Source of the DNA: Acanthosepion esculentum
Taxonomy: Eukaryota > Mollusca > Cephalopoda > Sepiida > Sepiidae
Assembly: GCA_964036315.1 (NCBI GenBank)
Contig: CAXIWW010000817.1
Coordinates: 9,273,501 to 9,337,500, forward strand
Length of the DNA: 64,000 nt
Reading direction: 5' to 3'
The translations under genes and the position numbers were made by a program. This document shows positions 1 to 13,620 of this stretch, in pieces. Within the stretch, counting starts at the first letter, position 1, and each line of letters opens with the position of its first letter. The notes beneath the pieces are model-generated. The model was not told the origin of the DNA. It made no database searches and worked only from the letters and a program-made list of their open reading frames with translations.

Positions 1-1110
1 GGTATGACTATAAACTACATCTGACAGCAAGGCTTCTGATCACAAATGGTCCCAGCTATGAGCAAATAGTGCCCCCCACTAAAAAAAAAACACTATGAAA
101 GTATAAAAATACATATTTATATAAAAACTTGCGAACAACACCAGTTGATAGCAAAAGTGCCAACAGCACCTCAGCTTATAGCAAAAGTGCCAACAGCTGA
201 TAGCAAAAGTGCCAAAAGCTGATAGCAAAAGTGCCAACAGCTGATAGCAAAAGTGCCAACATCACCACAGTGCCAACTAGTCCTAGGTATGACTATAAAC
301 TACATCTGACAGCAAGGCTTCTTATAACAAAAAGGGTCCCAGCTATGAGCAAATACTGACCCCCCACTAAAAAAAAGAACACTATGAATGTATAAAAATA
401 CATATTTATATAAAAACTTGCGAACAACACCAGTTGATAGCAAAAGTGCCAAAAGCTGATAGCAAATGTGCCAACAGCTGATAGCTAATGTGCCAACAGA
501 TGATACCAAAAGTGCCAACAGCTGATAGCAAAAGTACCAACAGCTGATAGCAAACGTGCCAACAGCACCACAGTGCCAACTAGTCCTAGGTATGACTATA
601 AACTACATCTGACAGCAAGGCTTCTGATCACAAAGAGCCCAAGCTATGAGCAAATAGTGACCCCCCAATAAAAAAAAAACACTATGAATGTATAAAAATA
701 CATATTTATATAAAAACTTGCGAACAACACCAGTTGATAGCAAAAGTGCCAACAGCACCACAGCTGATAGCAAAAGTGCCAACAGCTGATAGCAAAAGTG
801 CAAACAGCTGATACAAAAAGTGCCAAAAGCTGATAGCAAAAGTGCCAACAGCTGTTAGCAAAAGTGCCAACAGATGATACCAAAAGTGCCAACAGCTGAT
901 AGCAAAAGTGCCAACAGCTGATAGCAAAAGTTCCAACAGCTGATAGCAAAAGTGCCAAAAGCTGATAGCAAAAGTGCCAACAGCTGATAGCAAAAGTGCC
1001 AACAGCTGATACCACATTGCCAACTAGTCCAAGGTATGACTCTAAACTACATCTGACAGCAAGGCTTCTGATCACAAAGTGTCCCAGCTATGAGCAAATA
1101 GTGACCCCCC

Positions 1111-2058
1111 ACTAAAGAAAAGACACTATGAATGTTATATTAATACATGTTTATATAAAAACTTGCGAACAACACCAGTTGATAGCAAAAGTGCCAAAAG
1201 CACCACAGCTGATAGCAAAAGTGCCAACAGCTGATAGCAAAAGTGCCAACAGCTGATAGCAAAAGTGCCAACAGCTGATACCAAAAGTGCCAAAAGCTGA
1301 TAGCAAAAGTGCCAACAGCTGATAGCAAAAGTGCCAACAGATGATAAAAAAAGTGCCAACAGCTGATAGCAAAAGTGCCAACAGCTGATAGCAAAAGTGC
1401 CAACAGCTTATAGCAAAAGTGCCAACAGCTGATTGCAAAAGTGCCAACAGCTGATAGCAAAAGTGCCAACAGCTGATAGCAAAAGTGCCAAAAGCTGATA
1501 ACAAATATGCCAAAAGCTGATAGCAAAAGTTCCAACAGCTGATAGCAAAAGTGCCAACAGCTGATAGCAAAAGTGCCAACAGCACCACAGTGCCAACTAG
1601 TCCTAGGTATGAATATAAACTACATCTGACAGCAAGGCTTCTGATCACAAAGGGTCACAGCTATGAGCAAATAGTGACCCCCCACTAAAAAAGAAACACT
1701 ATGAAATTATAACAATACATGTTTATATAAAAACTTGCGAACAACACCAGTTGATAGCAAAAGTGCCAATAGCACCACAGCTGATAGCAAAATTGCCAAC
1801 AGCTGATAGCAAAAGTGCCAACAGCTGATACCAAAAGTGCCAAAAGCTGATAGCAAAAGTGCCAACAGCTGATAGCAAAAGTGCCAACAGATGATAACAA
1901 AAGTGCCAACAGCTGATAGCAAAATTGCCAACAGCTGATAAGAAAAGTGCCAACAGCTGATAGCAAAAGTGCCAAAAGCTGATAGCAAAAGTGCCAACAG
2001 CTGATACCAAAGTGCCAAAAGCTGATACCAAAGTGCCAACAGCTGATAGCAAAAGTGC
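1111..2058 (+). repeat. Satellite A duplication block (copy 1; copy 2 at 2516–3463)
   Basis: A segment of about 950 bp recurs 1,405 bp downstream with few or no differences. Shared rare features include the GTTATATTAATACATG variant of the spacer (about 1135 and 2540), the ATGAAATTATAACAATACATG variant and a run of diagnostic unit variants. The copies part at 2059/3464, where the first goes into the AGCACCACAG spacer lead and the second continues with 22-mers. Confidence 0.8.
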
Positions 2059-2517
2059 AACAGCACCACAGTGCCAACTAGTTCTAGTTATGACTATATT
2101 CTACATCTGACAGCAAGGCTTCTGATCACAAAGTGTCCCAGCTATGAGCAAATAGTGACCCCCCACTAAAAAAAAACACTATGAAAGTATATAAATACAT
2201 ATTTATATAAAAACTTGTGAACAACACCAGTTGATAGCAAAAGTGCCAAGAGCACCACAGCTGATAGCAAAAGTGCCAACAGCTGATAGCAAAAGTGCCA
2301 ACAGCTGATAACAAAAGTGCCAAAAGCTGATAGCAAAAGTGCCAACAGCTGATAGCAAATGTGCCAACAGCTGATACCAAAAGTGCCAACAGCTGATAGC
2401 AAAAGTGCCAACAGCACCACAGTTCCAACTAGTCCTAGGTATGACTATGAACTACATCTGACAGCAAGGCTTCTGATCACAAAGGGTCCCAGCTATGAGC
2501 AAATAGTGACCCACCAC
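1501..2517 (+). repeat. Satellite A duplication block (copy 1; copy 2 at 3541–4557)
   Basis: About 1 kb recurs 2,040 bp downstream. By eye the copies are near-identical across two spacers, including the unusual CTAGTTCTAGTTATGACTAT junction (about 2088 and 4128). It overlaps the 1,405-bp-offset duplication, so this stretch has been duplicated more than once. Confidence 0.8.
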
Positions 2518-5399
2518 TAAAGAAAAGACACTATGAATGTTATATTAATACATGTTTATATAAAAACTTGCGAACAACACCAGTTGATAGCAAAAGTGCC
2601 AAAAGCACCACAGCTGATAGCAAAAGTGCCAACAGCTGATAGCAAAAGTGCCAACAGCTGATAGCAAAAGTGCCAACAGCTGATACCAAAAGTGCCAAAA
2701 GCTGATAGCAAAAGTGCCAACAGCTGATAGCAAAAGTGCCAACAGATGATAAAAAAAGTGCCAACAGCTGATAGCAAAAGTGCCAACAGCTGATAGCAAA
2801 AGTGCCAACAGCTTATAGCTAAAGTGCCAACAGCTGATTGCAAAAGTGCCAACAGCTGATAGCAAAAGTGCCAACAGCTGATAGCAAAAGTGCCAAAAGC
2901 TGATAACAAATATGCCAAAAGCTGATAGCAAAAGTTCCAACAGCTGATAGCAAAAGTGCCAACAGCTGATAGCAAAAGTGCCAACAGCACCACAGTGCCA
3001 ACTAGTCCTAGGTATGAATATAAACTACATCTGACAGCAAGGCTTCTGATCACAAAGGGTCACAGCTATGAGCAAATAGTGACCCCCCACTAAAAAAGAA
3101 ACACTATGAAATTATAACAATACATGTTTATATAAAAACTTGCGAACAACACCAGTTGATAGCAAAAGTGCCAATAGCACCACAGCTGATAGCAAAATTG
3201 CCAACAGCTGATAGCAAAAGTGCCAACAGCTGATACCAAAAGTGCCAAAAGCTGATAGCAAAAGTGCCAACAGCTGATAGCAAAAGTGCCAACAGATGAT
3301 AACAAAAGTGCCAACAGCTGATAGCAAAATTGCCAACAGCTGATAAGAAAAGTGCCAACAGCTGATAGCAAAAGTGCCAAAAGCTGATAGCAAAAGTGCC
3401 AACAGCTGATACCAAAGTGCCAAAAGCTGATACCAAAGTGCCAACAGCTGATAGCAAAAGTGCCAACAGCTGATTGCAAAATACCAACAGCTGATAGCAA
3501 AAGTGCCAACAGCTGATAGGAAAAGGGCCAACAGCTGATAACAAATATGCCAAAAGCTGATAGCAAAAGTTCCAACAGCTGATAGCAAAAGTGCCAACAG
3601 CTGATAGCAAAAGTGCCAACAGCACCACAGTGCCAACTAGTCCTAGGTATGAATATAAACTACATCTGACAGCAAGGCTTCTGATCACAAAGGGTCACAG
3701 CTATGAGCAAATAGTGACCCCCCACTAAAAAAGAAACACTATGAAATTATAACAATACATGTTTATATAAAAACTTGCGAACAACACCAGTTGATAGCAA
3801 AAGTGCCAATAGCACCACAGCTGATAGCAAAATTGCCAACAGCTGATAGCAAAAGTGCCAACAGCTGATACCAAAAGTGCCAAAAGCTGATAGCAAAAGT
3901 GCCAACAGCTGATAGCAAAAGTGCCAACAGATGATAACAAAAGTGCCAACAGCTGATAGCAAAATTGCCAACAGCTGATAAGAAAAGTGCCAACAGCTGA
4001 TAGCAAAAGTGCCAAAAGCTGATAGCAAAAGTGCCAACAGCTGATACCAAAGTGCCAAAAGCTGATACCAAAGTGCCAACAGCTGATAGCAAAAGTGCAA
4101 CAGCACCACAGTGCCAACTAGTTCTAGTTATGACTATATTCTACATCTGACAGCAAGGCTTCTGATCACAAAGTGTCCCAGCTATGAGCAAATAGTGACC
4201 CCCCACTAAAAAAAAACACTATGAAAGTATATAAATACATATTTATATAAAAACTTGTGAACAACACCAGTTGATAGCAAAAGTGCCAAGAGCACCACAG
4301 CTGATAGCAAAAGTGCCAACAGCTGATAGCAAAAGTGCCAACAGCTGATAACAAAAGTGCCAAAAGCTGATAGCAAAAGTGCCAACAGCTGATAGCAAAT
4401 GTGCCAACAGCTGATACCAAAAGTGCCAACAGCTGATAGCAAAAGTGCCAACAGCACCACAGTTCCAACTAGTCCTAGGTATGACTATGAACTACATCTG
4501 ACAGCAAGGCTTCTGATCACAAAGGGTCCCAGCTATGAGCAAATAGTGACCCACCACTAAAAAAAAACACTATGAAAGTATAAAAATACATGTTTATATA
4601 AAAACTTGCGAACAACACCAGTTGATAGCAAAAGTGCCAAACAGCACCACAGCTGATAGCAAAAGTGCCAACAGCTGATAGCAAAAGTGCCAACAGCTGA
4701 TAGCAAAAGTGCCAACAGCTGATAGCAAAAGTGCCAACAGCACCACAGTGCCAACTAGTCCTAGGTATGATTATAATCTACATCTGACAGAAAGGCTTCT
4801 GATCACAAAGGGTCTCAGCTATGAGCAAATAGTGACCCCCCACTAAAAAAAAAACACTATGAAAGTATAAAAATACATTTTTATATAAAAACTTGCAACA
4901 ACACCAGTTGATAGCAAAAGTGCAAACAGCACCACAGCTGATAGCAAAAGTGCCAACAGCTGATAGCAAAAGTGCCAACAGCTGATAGCAAAAGTGCCAA
5001 CAGATGATAACAAAAGTGCCAAAAGCTGATAGCAAATGTGCCAACAGCTGATAGCTAATGTGCCAACAGATGATACCAAAAGTGCCAACAGCTGATAGCA
5101 AAAGTGCCAACAGCTGATAGCAAAAGTGCCAACAGCACCACAGTGCCAACTAGTCCTAGTTATGACTATAAACTACATCTGAGAGCAAGGCTTCTGATCA
5201 GAAAGGGTCCCAGCTATGAGCAAATAGTGACCCCCGACTAAAAAAAAAATATGAAAGTATAAAAATACATGTTTATATAAACACTTGCGAACAACACCAG
5301 TTGATAGAAAAAGTGCCAACAGCACCACAGCTGATAGCATAAGTGCCAACAGCTGATAGCAAAAGTGCCAAGAGCTGATAGCAAAAGTGCCAACAGCAC

Positions 5400-8300
5400 C
5401 ACAGTGCCATCTAGTCCTAGGTATGACTATAAACTACATCTTACAGCAAGGATTCTGATTACAAAGGGTCCCAGCTATCAGCAAATAGTGACCCCCCACT
5501 AAAACAAACACTATCAAAGTATAAAAATACATGTTTATATAAAAACTTGCGAACAACACCAGTTGATAGCAAAAGTGCCAACAGCACCACAGCTGATAGC
5601 AAACGTGCCAACAGCTGATATCATAAGTGCCAACAGCTGATACCAAAAGTGCCAAAAGCTGACAGCAAAATAGCCAACAGCTGATAGCAAAAGTGCCAAC
5701 AGATGATACCAAAAGTGCCAACAGCTGATAGCAAAACTGCCAACAGCTTATAGCAAAAGAGCCACCAGCTGATAACAAAAGTGCCAAAAGCTGATAGCAA
5801 AAGTGCCAACAGCTGATAGCAAAAGTGCCAACAGCTGATAGCAAAAGTGCCAACAGCTGATAGCAAAAGTGCCAACAGCACCACAGTGCCAACTAGTCCT
5901 AGTTATGACTATAAACTACATCTGACAGCAAGGCTTCTGATCAGAAAGGGACCCAGCTATGAGCAAATAGTGACCCCCCACTAAAAAAAAAAATATGAAA
6001 GTATAAAAATACATGTTTATATAAATACTTGCGAACAACACCAGTTGATGGCAAAAGTGCCAACAGCACCACAGCTGATAGCAAAAGTGCCAACAGCTGA
6101 TAGCAAAAGTGCCAACAGCTGATAGCAAAAGTGCCAACAGCACCACAGTGCCAACTAGTCCTAGGTATGACTATAAAATACATCGGACAGCAAGGCTTCT
6201 GATCACAAAGGGTCACAGCTATGAGCAAATAGTGACCCCCCACTAAAAAAAAACACTATGAATGTATAAAAATACATATTTATATAAAAACTTGCGAACA
6301 ACACCAGTTGATAGCAAAAGTGCCAACAGCACCACAGCTGATAGCAAAAGTGCCAACGGCTGATAGCAAAAGTGCCAAGAGCTGATAGCAAAAGTGCCAA
6401 CAGCTGATAGCAAAAGTGCCAACAGCTGATAGCAAAAGTGCCAACAGCTCCACAGTGCCAACTAGTCCTATGTATGACTATAAACTACATCTGACAGCAA
6501 GGCTTCTGATCACAAAGGGTCCCATCTATGAGCAAATAGTGACCCCCCACTAAAAAAAACTCTATGAAAGTATAAAAATACATGTTTATATAAAAACTTG
6601 CGAACAGCACCAGTTGATAGCAAAAGTGCCAACAGCTGATAGCAAAGTGCCAAAAGCTGATAGCAAAAGTGCCCACAGCTGATAGCAAAAGTGCCAACAA
6701 CTGATAGCAAAAGTGACAACAGCTGATAGCAAAAGTGCCAACAGCACGACAGTGCCAACTAGTCCTAGGTATGACTATAAACTACATCTGACAGCAAGGC
6801 TTCTGATCACAAAGGGTCCCAGCTATGAGCAAATAGTGACCCCCCACTAAAAAAAGAACATTATGAAAGTATAAAAATACATATTTATATAAAAAATTGC
6901 GAACAACACCAGTTGATAGCAAAAGTGCCAACAGCACCACAGCTGATAGCAAAAGTGCCAACAGCTGATAGCAAAAGTGCCAACAGCTGATAGCAAAAGT
7001 GCCAACAGATGATAACAAAAGTGCCAAAAGCTGATAGCAAATGTGCCAACAGCTGATAGCAAATGTGCCAACAGATGATACCAAAAGTGCCAACAGCTGA
7101 TAGAAAAAGTACCAACAGCTGATAGCAAACGTGCCAACAGCACCACAGTGCCAACTAGTCCTAGGTATGACTATATACTACATCTGACAGCAAGGCTTCT
7201 GATCACAAAGGGTCCCAGCTATGAGCAAATAGTGACCCCCACTAAAAAAAAAACACTATGAAAGTATAAAAATACATATTTATATAAAAACTTGCGAACA
7301 ACACCAGTTGATAGCAAAAGTGCCAACAGCACCACAGCTGATAGCAAAAGTGCCAACAGCTGATAGCAAAAGTGCAAACAGCTGGTACAAAAAGTGCCAA
7401 AAGCTGATAGCAAAAGTGCCAACAGCTGTTAGCAAAAGTGCCAACAGATGATACCAAAAGTGCCAACAGCTGATAGCAAAATGCCAACATGTTTATATAA
7501 AAACTTGCGAACAACACCTGTTGATAGCAAAAGTGCCAACAGCACCACAGCTGATAGCAAAAGTGCCAACAGATGATACCAAAAGTGCCAACAGCTGATA
7601 GCAAAAGTGCCAACAGCTTATAGCAAAAAAGCCAACAGCTGATACCAAAAGTGCCAAAAGATGATAGCAAAAGTGCCAACAGCTGATAGCAAAAGTGCCA
7701 ACAGCTGATAGCAAAAGTGCCAACAGCTGATAGCAAAAGTGCCAACAGCACCACAGTGCCAACTAGTCCTAGTTATGACTATAAACTACATCTGACAGCA
7801 AGGCTTCTGATCAGAAAGGGACCCAGCTATGAGCAAATAGTGACCCCCCACTAAAAAAAAATATGAAAGTATAAAAATACATGTTTATATAAATACTTGC
7901 GAACAACACCAGTTGATAGCAAAAGTGCCAACAGCACCACAGCTGATAGCAAAAGTGCCAACAGCTGATAGCAAAAGTGCCAACAGCTGATAGCAAAAGT
8001 GCCAACAGCACCACAGTGCCAACTAGTCCTAGGTATGACTATAAAATACATCTGACAGCAAGGCTTCTGATCACAAAGGGTCACAGCTATGAGCAAATAG
8101 TGACCCCCCACTAAAAAAAAACACTATGAATGTATAAATATACATATTTATATAAAAATTTGCGAACAACACCAGTTGATAGCAAAAGTGCCAACAGCAC
8201 CACAGCTGATAGCAAAAGTGCCAAGAGCTGATAGCAAAAGTGCCAAGAGCTGATAGCAAAAGTGCCAACAGCTGATAGCAAAAGTGCCAACAGCTGATAG

Positions 8301-11300
8301 CAAAAGTGCCAACAGCTCCACAGTGCCAACTAGTCCTATGTATGACTATAAACTACATCTGACAGCAAGGCTTCTGATCACAAAGGGTCCCATCTATGAG
8401 CAAATAGTAACCCCCCACTAAAAAAAACTCTATGAAAGTATAAAAATACATGTTTATATAAAAAATTGCGAACAGCACCAGTTGATAGCAAAAGTGCCAA
8501 CAGCTGATAGCAAAGTGCCAAAAGCTGATAGCAAAAGTGCCAACAGCTGATAGCAAAAGTGCCAAACACTGATAGCAAAAGTGACAACAGCTGATAGCAA
8601 AAGTGCCAACAGCACGACAGTGCCAACTAGTCCTAGGTATGACTATAAACTACATCTGACAGCAAGGCTTCTGATCACAAAGGGTCCCAGCTATGAGCAA
8701 ATAGTGACCCCCCACTAAATAAAGAACATTATGAAAGTATAAAAATACATATTTATATAAAAAATTGCGAACAACACCAGTTGATAGCAAAAGTGCCAAC
8801 AGCACCACAGCTGATAGCAAAAGTGCCAACAGCTGATAGCAAAAGTGCCAACAGCTGATAGCAAAAGTGCCAACAGATGATAACAAAAGTGCCAAAAGCT
8901 GATAGCAAATGTGCCAACAGCTGATAGCAAATGTGCCAACAGATGATACCAAAAGTGCCAACAGCTGATAGCAAAAGTACCAACAGCTGATAGCAAACGT
9001 GCCAACAGCACCACAGTGCCAACTAGTCCTAGGTATGACTATATACTACATCTGACAGCAAGGCTTCTGATCACAAAGGGTCCCAGCTATGAGCAAATAG
9101 TGACCCCCCACTAAAAAAAAACACTATGAAAGTATAAAAATACATATTTATATAAAAACTTGCGAACAACACCAGTTGATAGCAAAAGTGCCAACAGCAC
9201 CACAGCTGATAGCAAAAGTGCCAACAGCTGATAGCAAAAGTGCAAACAGCTGGTACAAAAAGTGCCAAAAGCTGATAGCAAAAGTGCCAACAGCTGTTAG
9301 CAAAATGCCAACAGATGATACCAAAAGTGCCAACAGCTGATAGCAAAAGTGCCAACAGCTGATAGCAAAAGTGCCAACAGATGATAGCAAAAGTGCCAAA
9401 AGCTGATAGCAAAAGTACCAACAGCTGATAGCAAAAGTGCCAACGGCTGATACCACAGTGCCAACTAGTCCTAGGTATGACTCTAAACTACATCTGACAG
9501 CAAGGCTTCTGATCACAAAGTGTCCCAGCTATGAGCAAATAGTGACCCCCCAGTAAAGAAAAGACACTATGAATGTATAAAAATAAATTTTATATAAATA
9601 CTTGCGAACAACACCAGTTGATAGCAAAAGTGCCAACAGCACCACAGCTGATAGCAATAGTTCCAACAGCTGATAGCAAAAGTGCCAAGAGCTGATAGCA
9701 AAAGTGCCAACAGCACCACAGTGCCATCTAGTCCTAGGTATGACTATAAACTACATCTTACAGCAAGGATTCTGATTACAAAGGGTCCCAGCTATCAGCA
9801 AATAGTGACCCCCCACTAAAACAAACACTATCAAAGTATAAAAATACATGTTTATATAAAAACTTGCGAACAACACCAGTTGATAGCAAAAGTGCCAACA
9901 GCACCACAGCTGATAGCAAAAGTGCCAACAGCTGATATCATAAGTGCCAACAGCTGATACCAAAAGTGCCAAAAGCTGACAGCAAAATAGCCAACAGCTG
10001 ATAGCAAAAGTGCCAACAGATGATACCAAAAGTGCCAACAGCTGATAGCAAAAGTGCCAACAGCTCATAGCAAAAGAGCCACCAGCTGATAACAAAAGTG
10101 CCAAAAGCTGATAGCAAAAGTGCCAACAGCTGATAGCAAAAGTGCCAACAGCTGATAGCAAAAGTGCCAACAGCTGATAGCAAAAGTGCCAACAGCACCA
10201 CAGTGCCAACTAGTCCTAGTTATGACTATAAACTACATCTGACAGCAAGGCTTCTGATCAGAAAGGGACCCAGCTATGAGCAAATAGTGACCCCCCACTA
10301 AAAAAAAAAATATGAAAGTATAAAAATACATGTTTATATAAATACTTGCGAACAACACCAGTTGATGGCAAAAGTGCCAACAGCACCACAGCTGATAGCA
10401 AAAGTGCCAACAGCTGATAGCAAAAGTGCCAACAGCTGATAGCAAAAGTGCCAACAGCACCACAGTGCCAACTAGTCCTAGGTATGACTATAAAATACAT
10501 CGGACAGCAAGGCTTCTGATCACAAAGGGTCACAGCTATGAGCAAATAGTGACCCCCCACTAAAAAAAAACACTATGAATGTATAAAAATACATATTTAT
10601 ATAAAAACTTGCGAACAACACCAGTTGATAGCAAAAGTGCCAACGGCTGATAGCAAAAGTGCCAAGAGCTGATAGCAAAAGTGCCAACAGCTGATAGCAA
10701 AAGTGCCAACAGCTGATAGCAAAAGTGCCAACAGCTCCACAGTGCCAACTAGTCCTATGTATGACTATAAACTACATCTGACAGCAAGGCTTCTGATCAC
10801 AAAGGGTCCCATCTATGAGCAAATAGTGACCCCCCACTAAAAAAAACTCTATGAAAGTATAAAAATACATGTTTATATAAAAACTTGCGAACAGCACCAG
10901 TTGATAGCAAAAGTGCCAACAGCTGATAGCAAAGTGCCAAAAGCTGATAGCAAAAGTGCCCACAGCTGATAGCAAAATAGCCAACAGCTGATAGCAAAAG
11001 TGCCAGCAGCTGATAGCAAAAGTGCCAACAGCACGACAGTGCCAACTAGTCCTAGGTATGACTATAAACTACATCTGACAGCAAGGCTTCTGATCACAAA
11101 GGGTCCCAGCTATGAGCAAATAGTGACCCCCCACTAAAAAAAGAACATTATGAAAGTATAAAAATACATATTTATATAAAAAATTGCGAACAACACCAGT
11201 TGATAGCAAAAGTGCCAACAGCACCACAGCTGATAGCAAAAGTGCCAACAGCTGATAGCAAAAGTGCCAACAGCTGATAGCAAAAGTGCCAACAGATGAT

Positions 11301-13620
11301 AACAAAAGTGCCAAAAGCTGATAGCAAATGTGCCAACAGCTGATAGCAAATGTGCCAACAGATGATACCAAAAGTGCCAACAGCTGATAGCAAAAGTACC
11401 AACAGCTGATAGCAAACGTGCCAACAGCACCACAGTGCCAACTAGTCCTAGGTATGACTATATACTACATCTGACAGCAAGGCTTCTGATCACAAAGGGT
11501 CCCAGCTATGAGCAAATAGTGACCCCCACTAAAAAAAAAACACTATGAAAGTATAAAAATACATATTTATATAAAAACTTGCGAACAACACCAGTTGATA
11601 GCAAAAGTGCCAACAGCACCACAGCTGATAGCAAAAGTGCCAACAGCTGATAGCAAAAGTGCAAACAGCTGGTACAAAAAGTGCCAAAAGCTGATAGCAA
11701 AAGTGCCAACAGCTGTTAGCAAAAGTGCCAACAGATGATACCAAAAGTGCCAACAGCTGATAGCAAAATGCCAACATGTTTATATAAAAACTTGCGAACA
11801 ACACCTGTTGATAGCAAAAGTGCCAACAGCACCACAGCTGATAGCAAAAGTGCCAACAGATGATACCAAAAGTGCCAACAGCTGATAGCAAAAGTGCCAA
11901 CAGCTTATAGCAAAAGAGCCAACAGCTGATACCAAAAGTGCCAAAAGATGATAGCAAAAGTGCCAACAGCTGATAGCAAAAGTGCCAACAGCTGATAGCA
12001 AAAGTGCCAACAGCTGATAGCAAAAGTGCCAACAGCACCACAGTGCCAACTAGTCCTAGTTATGACTATAAACTACATCTGACAGCAAGGCTTCTGATCA
12101 GAAAGGGACCCAGCTATGAGCAAATAGTGACCCCCCACTAAAAAAAAAAATATGAAAGTATAAAAATACATGTTTATATAAATACTTGCGAACAACACCA
12201 GTTGATAGCAAAAGTGCCAACAGCACCACAGCTGATAGCAAAAGTGCCAACAGCTGATAGCAAAAGTGCCAACAGCTGATAGCAAAAGTGCCAACAGCAC
12301 CACAGTGCCAACTAGTCCTAGGTATGACTATAAACTACATCTGACAGCAAGGCTTCTGATCACAAAGGGTCACAGCTATGAGCAAATAGTGACCCCCCAC
12401 TAAAAAAAACACTATGAATGTATAAATATACATATTTATATAAAAATTTGCGAACAACACCAGTTGATAGCAAAAGTGCCAACAGCACCACAGCTGATAG
12501 CAAAAGTGCCAAGAGCTGATAGCAAAAGTGCCAAGAGCTGATAGCAAAAGTGCCAACAGCTGATAGCAAAAGTGCCAACAGCTGATAGCAAAAGTGCCAA
12601 CAGCTCCACAGTGCCAACTAGTCCTATGTATGACTATAAACTACAACTTACAGCAAGGCTTCTGATCACAAAGGGTCCCATCTATGAGCAAATAGTGACC
12701 CCCCACTAAAAAAAACTCTATGAAAGTATAAAAATACATGTTTATATAAAAACTTGCGAACAGCACCAGTTGATAGCAAAAGTGCCAACAGCTGATAGCA
12801 AAGTGCCAAAAGCTGATAGCAAAAGTGCCAACAGCTGATAGCAAAAGTGCCAAACACTGATAGCAAAAGTGACAACAGCTGATAGCAAAAGTGCCAACAG
12901 CACGACAGTGCCAACTAGTCCTAGGTATGACTATAAACTACATCTGACAGCAAGGCTTCTGATCACAAAGGGTCCCAGCTATGAGCAAATAGTGACCCCC
13001 CACTAAATAAAGAACATTATGAAAGTATAAAAATACATATTTATATAAAAAATTGCGAACAACACCAGTTGATAGCAAAAGTGCCAACAGCACCACAGCT
13101 GATAGCAAAAGCGCCAACAGCTGATAGCAAAAGTGCCAACAGCTGATAGCAAAAGTGCCAACAGATGATAACAAAAGTGCCAAAAGCTGATAGCAAATGT
13201 GCCAACAGTTGATAGCAAATGTGCCAACAGATGATACCAAAAGTGCCAACAGCTGATAGCAAAAGTGCCAACAGCTGATAGCAAAAGTGCAAACAGCTGG
13301 TACAAAAAGTGCCAAAAGCTGATAGCAAAAGTGCCAACAGCTGTTAGCAAAATGCCAACAGATGATACCAAAAGTGCCAACAGCTGATAGCAAAAGTGCC
13401 AACAGCTGATAGCAAAAGTGCCAACAGATGATAGCAAAAGTGCCAAAAGCTGATAGCAAAAGTACCAACAGCTGATAGCAAAAGTGCCAACGGCTGATAC
13501 CACAGTGCCAACTAGTCCTAGGTATGACTCTAAACTACATCTGACAGCAAGGCTTCTGATCACAAAGTGTCCCAGCTATGAGCAAATAGTGACCCCCCAC
13601 TAAAGAAAAGACACTATGAA
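5400..13620 (+). repeat. Satellite A superunit: ~4.3-kb block in tandem (about 5.4–9.7 kb and 9.7–13.6 kb)
   Basis: Rare markers repeat at a fixed offset. GTGCCATCTAGTCC followed by TTACAGCAAGGATTCTGATT occurs at 5404 and 9721 (offset 4,317). A truncated spacer beginning CAACATGTTTATATAAAAAC occurs at about 7486 and 11773 (offset 4,287). The offset changes by tens of bases because of small indels, and the second copy lacks about 400 bp near its right end. Within each copy there is a further internal duplication with offset about 1,868 bp (about 5.94–7.2 kb against 7.81–9.05 kb). Confidence 0.8.
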
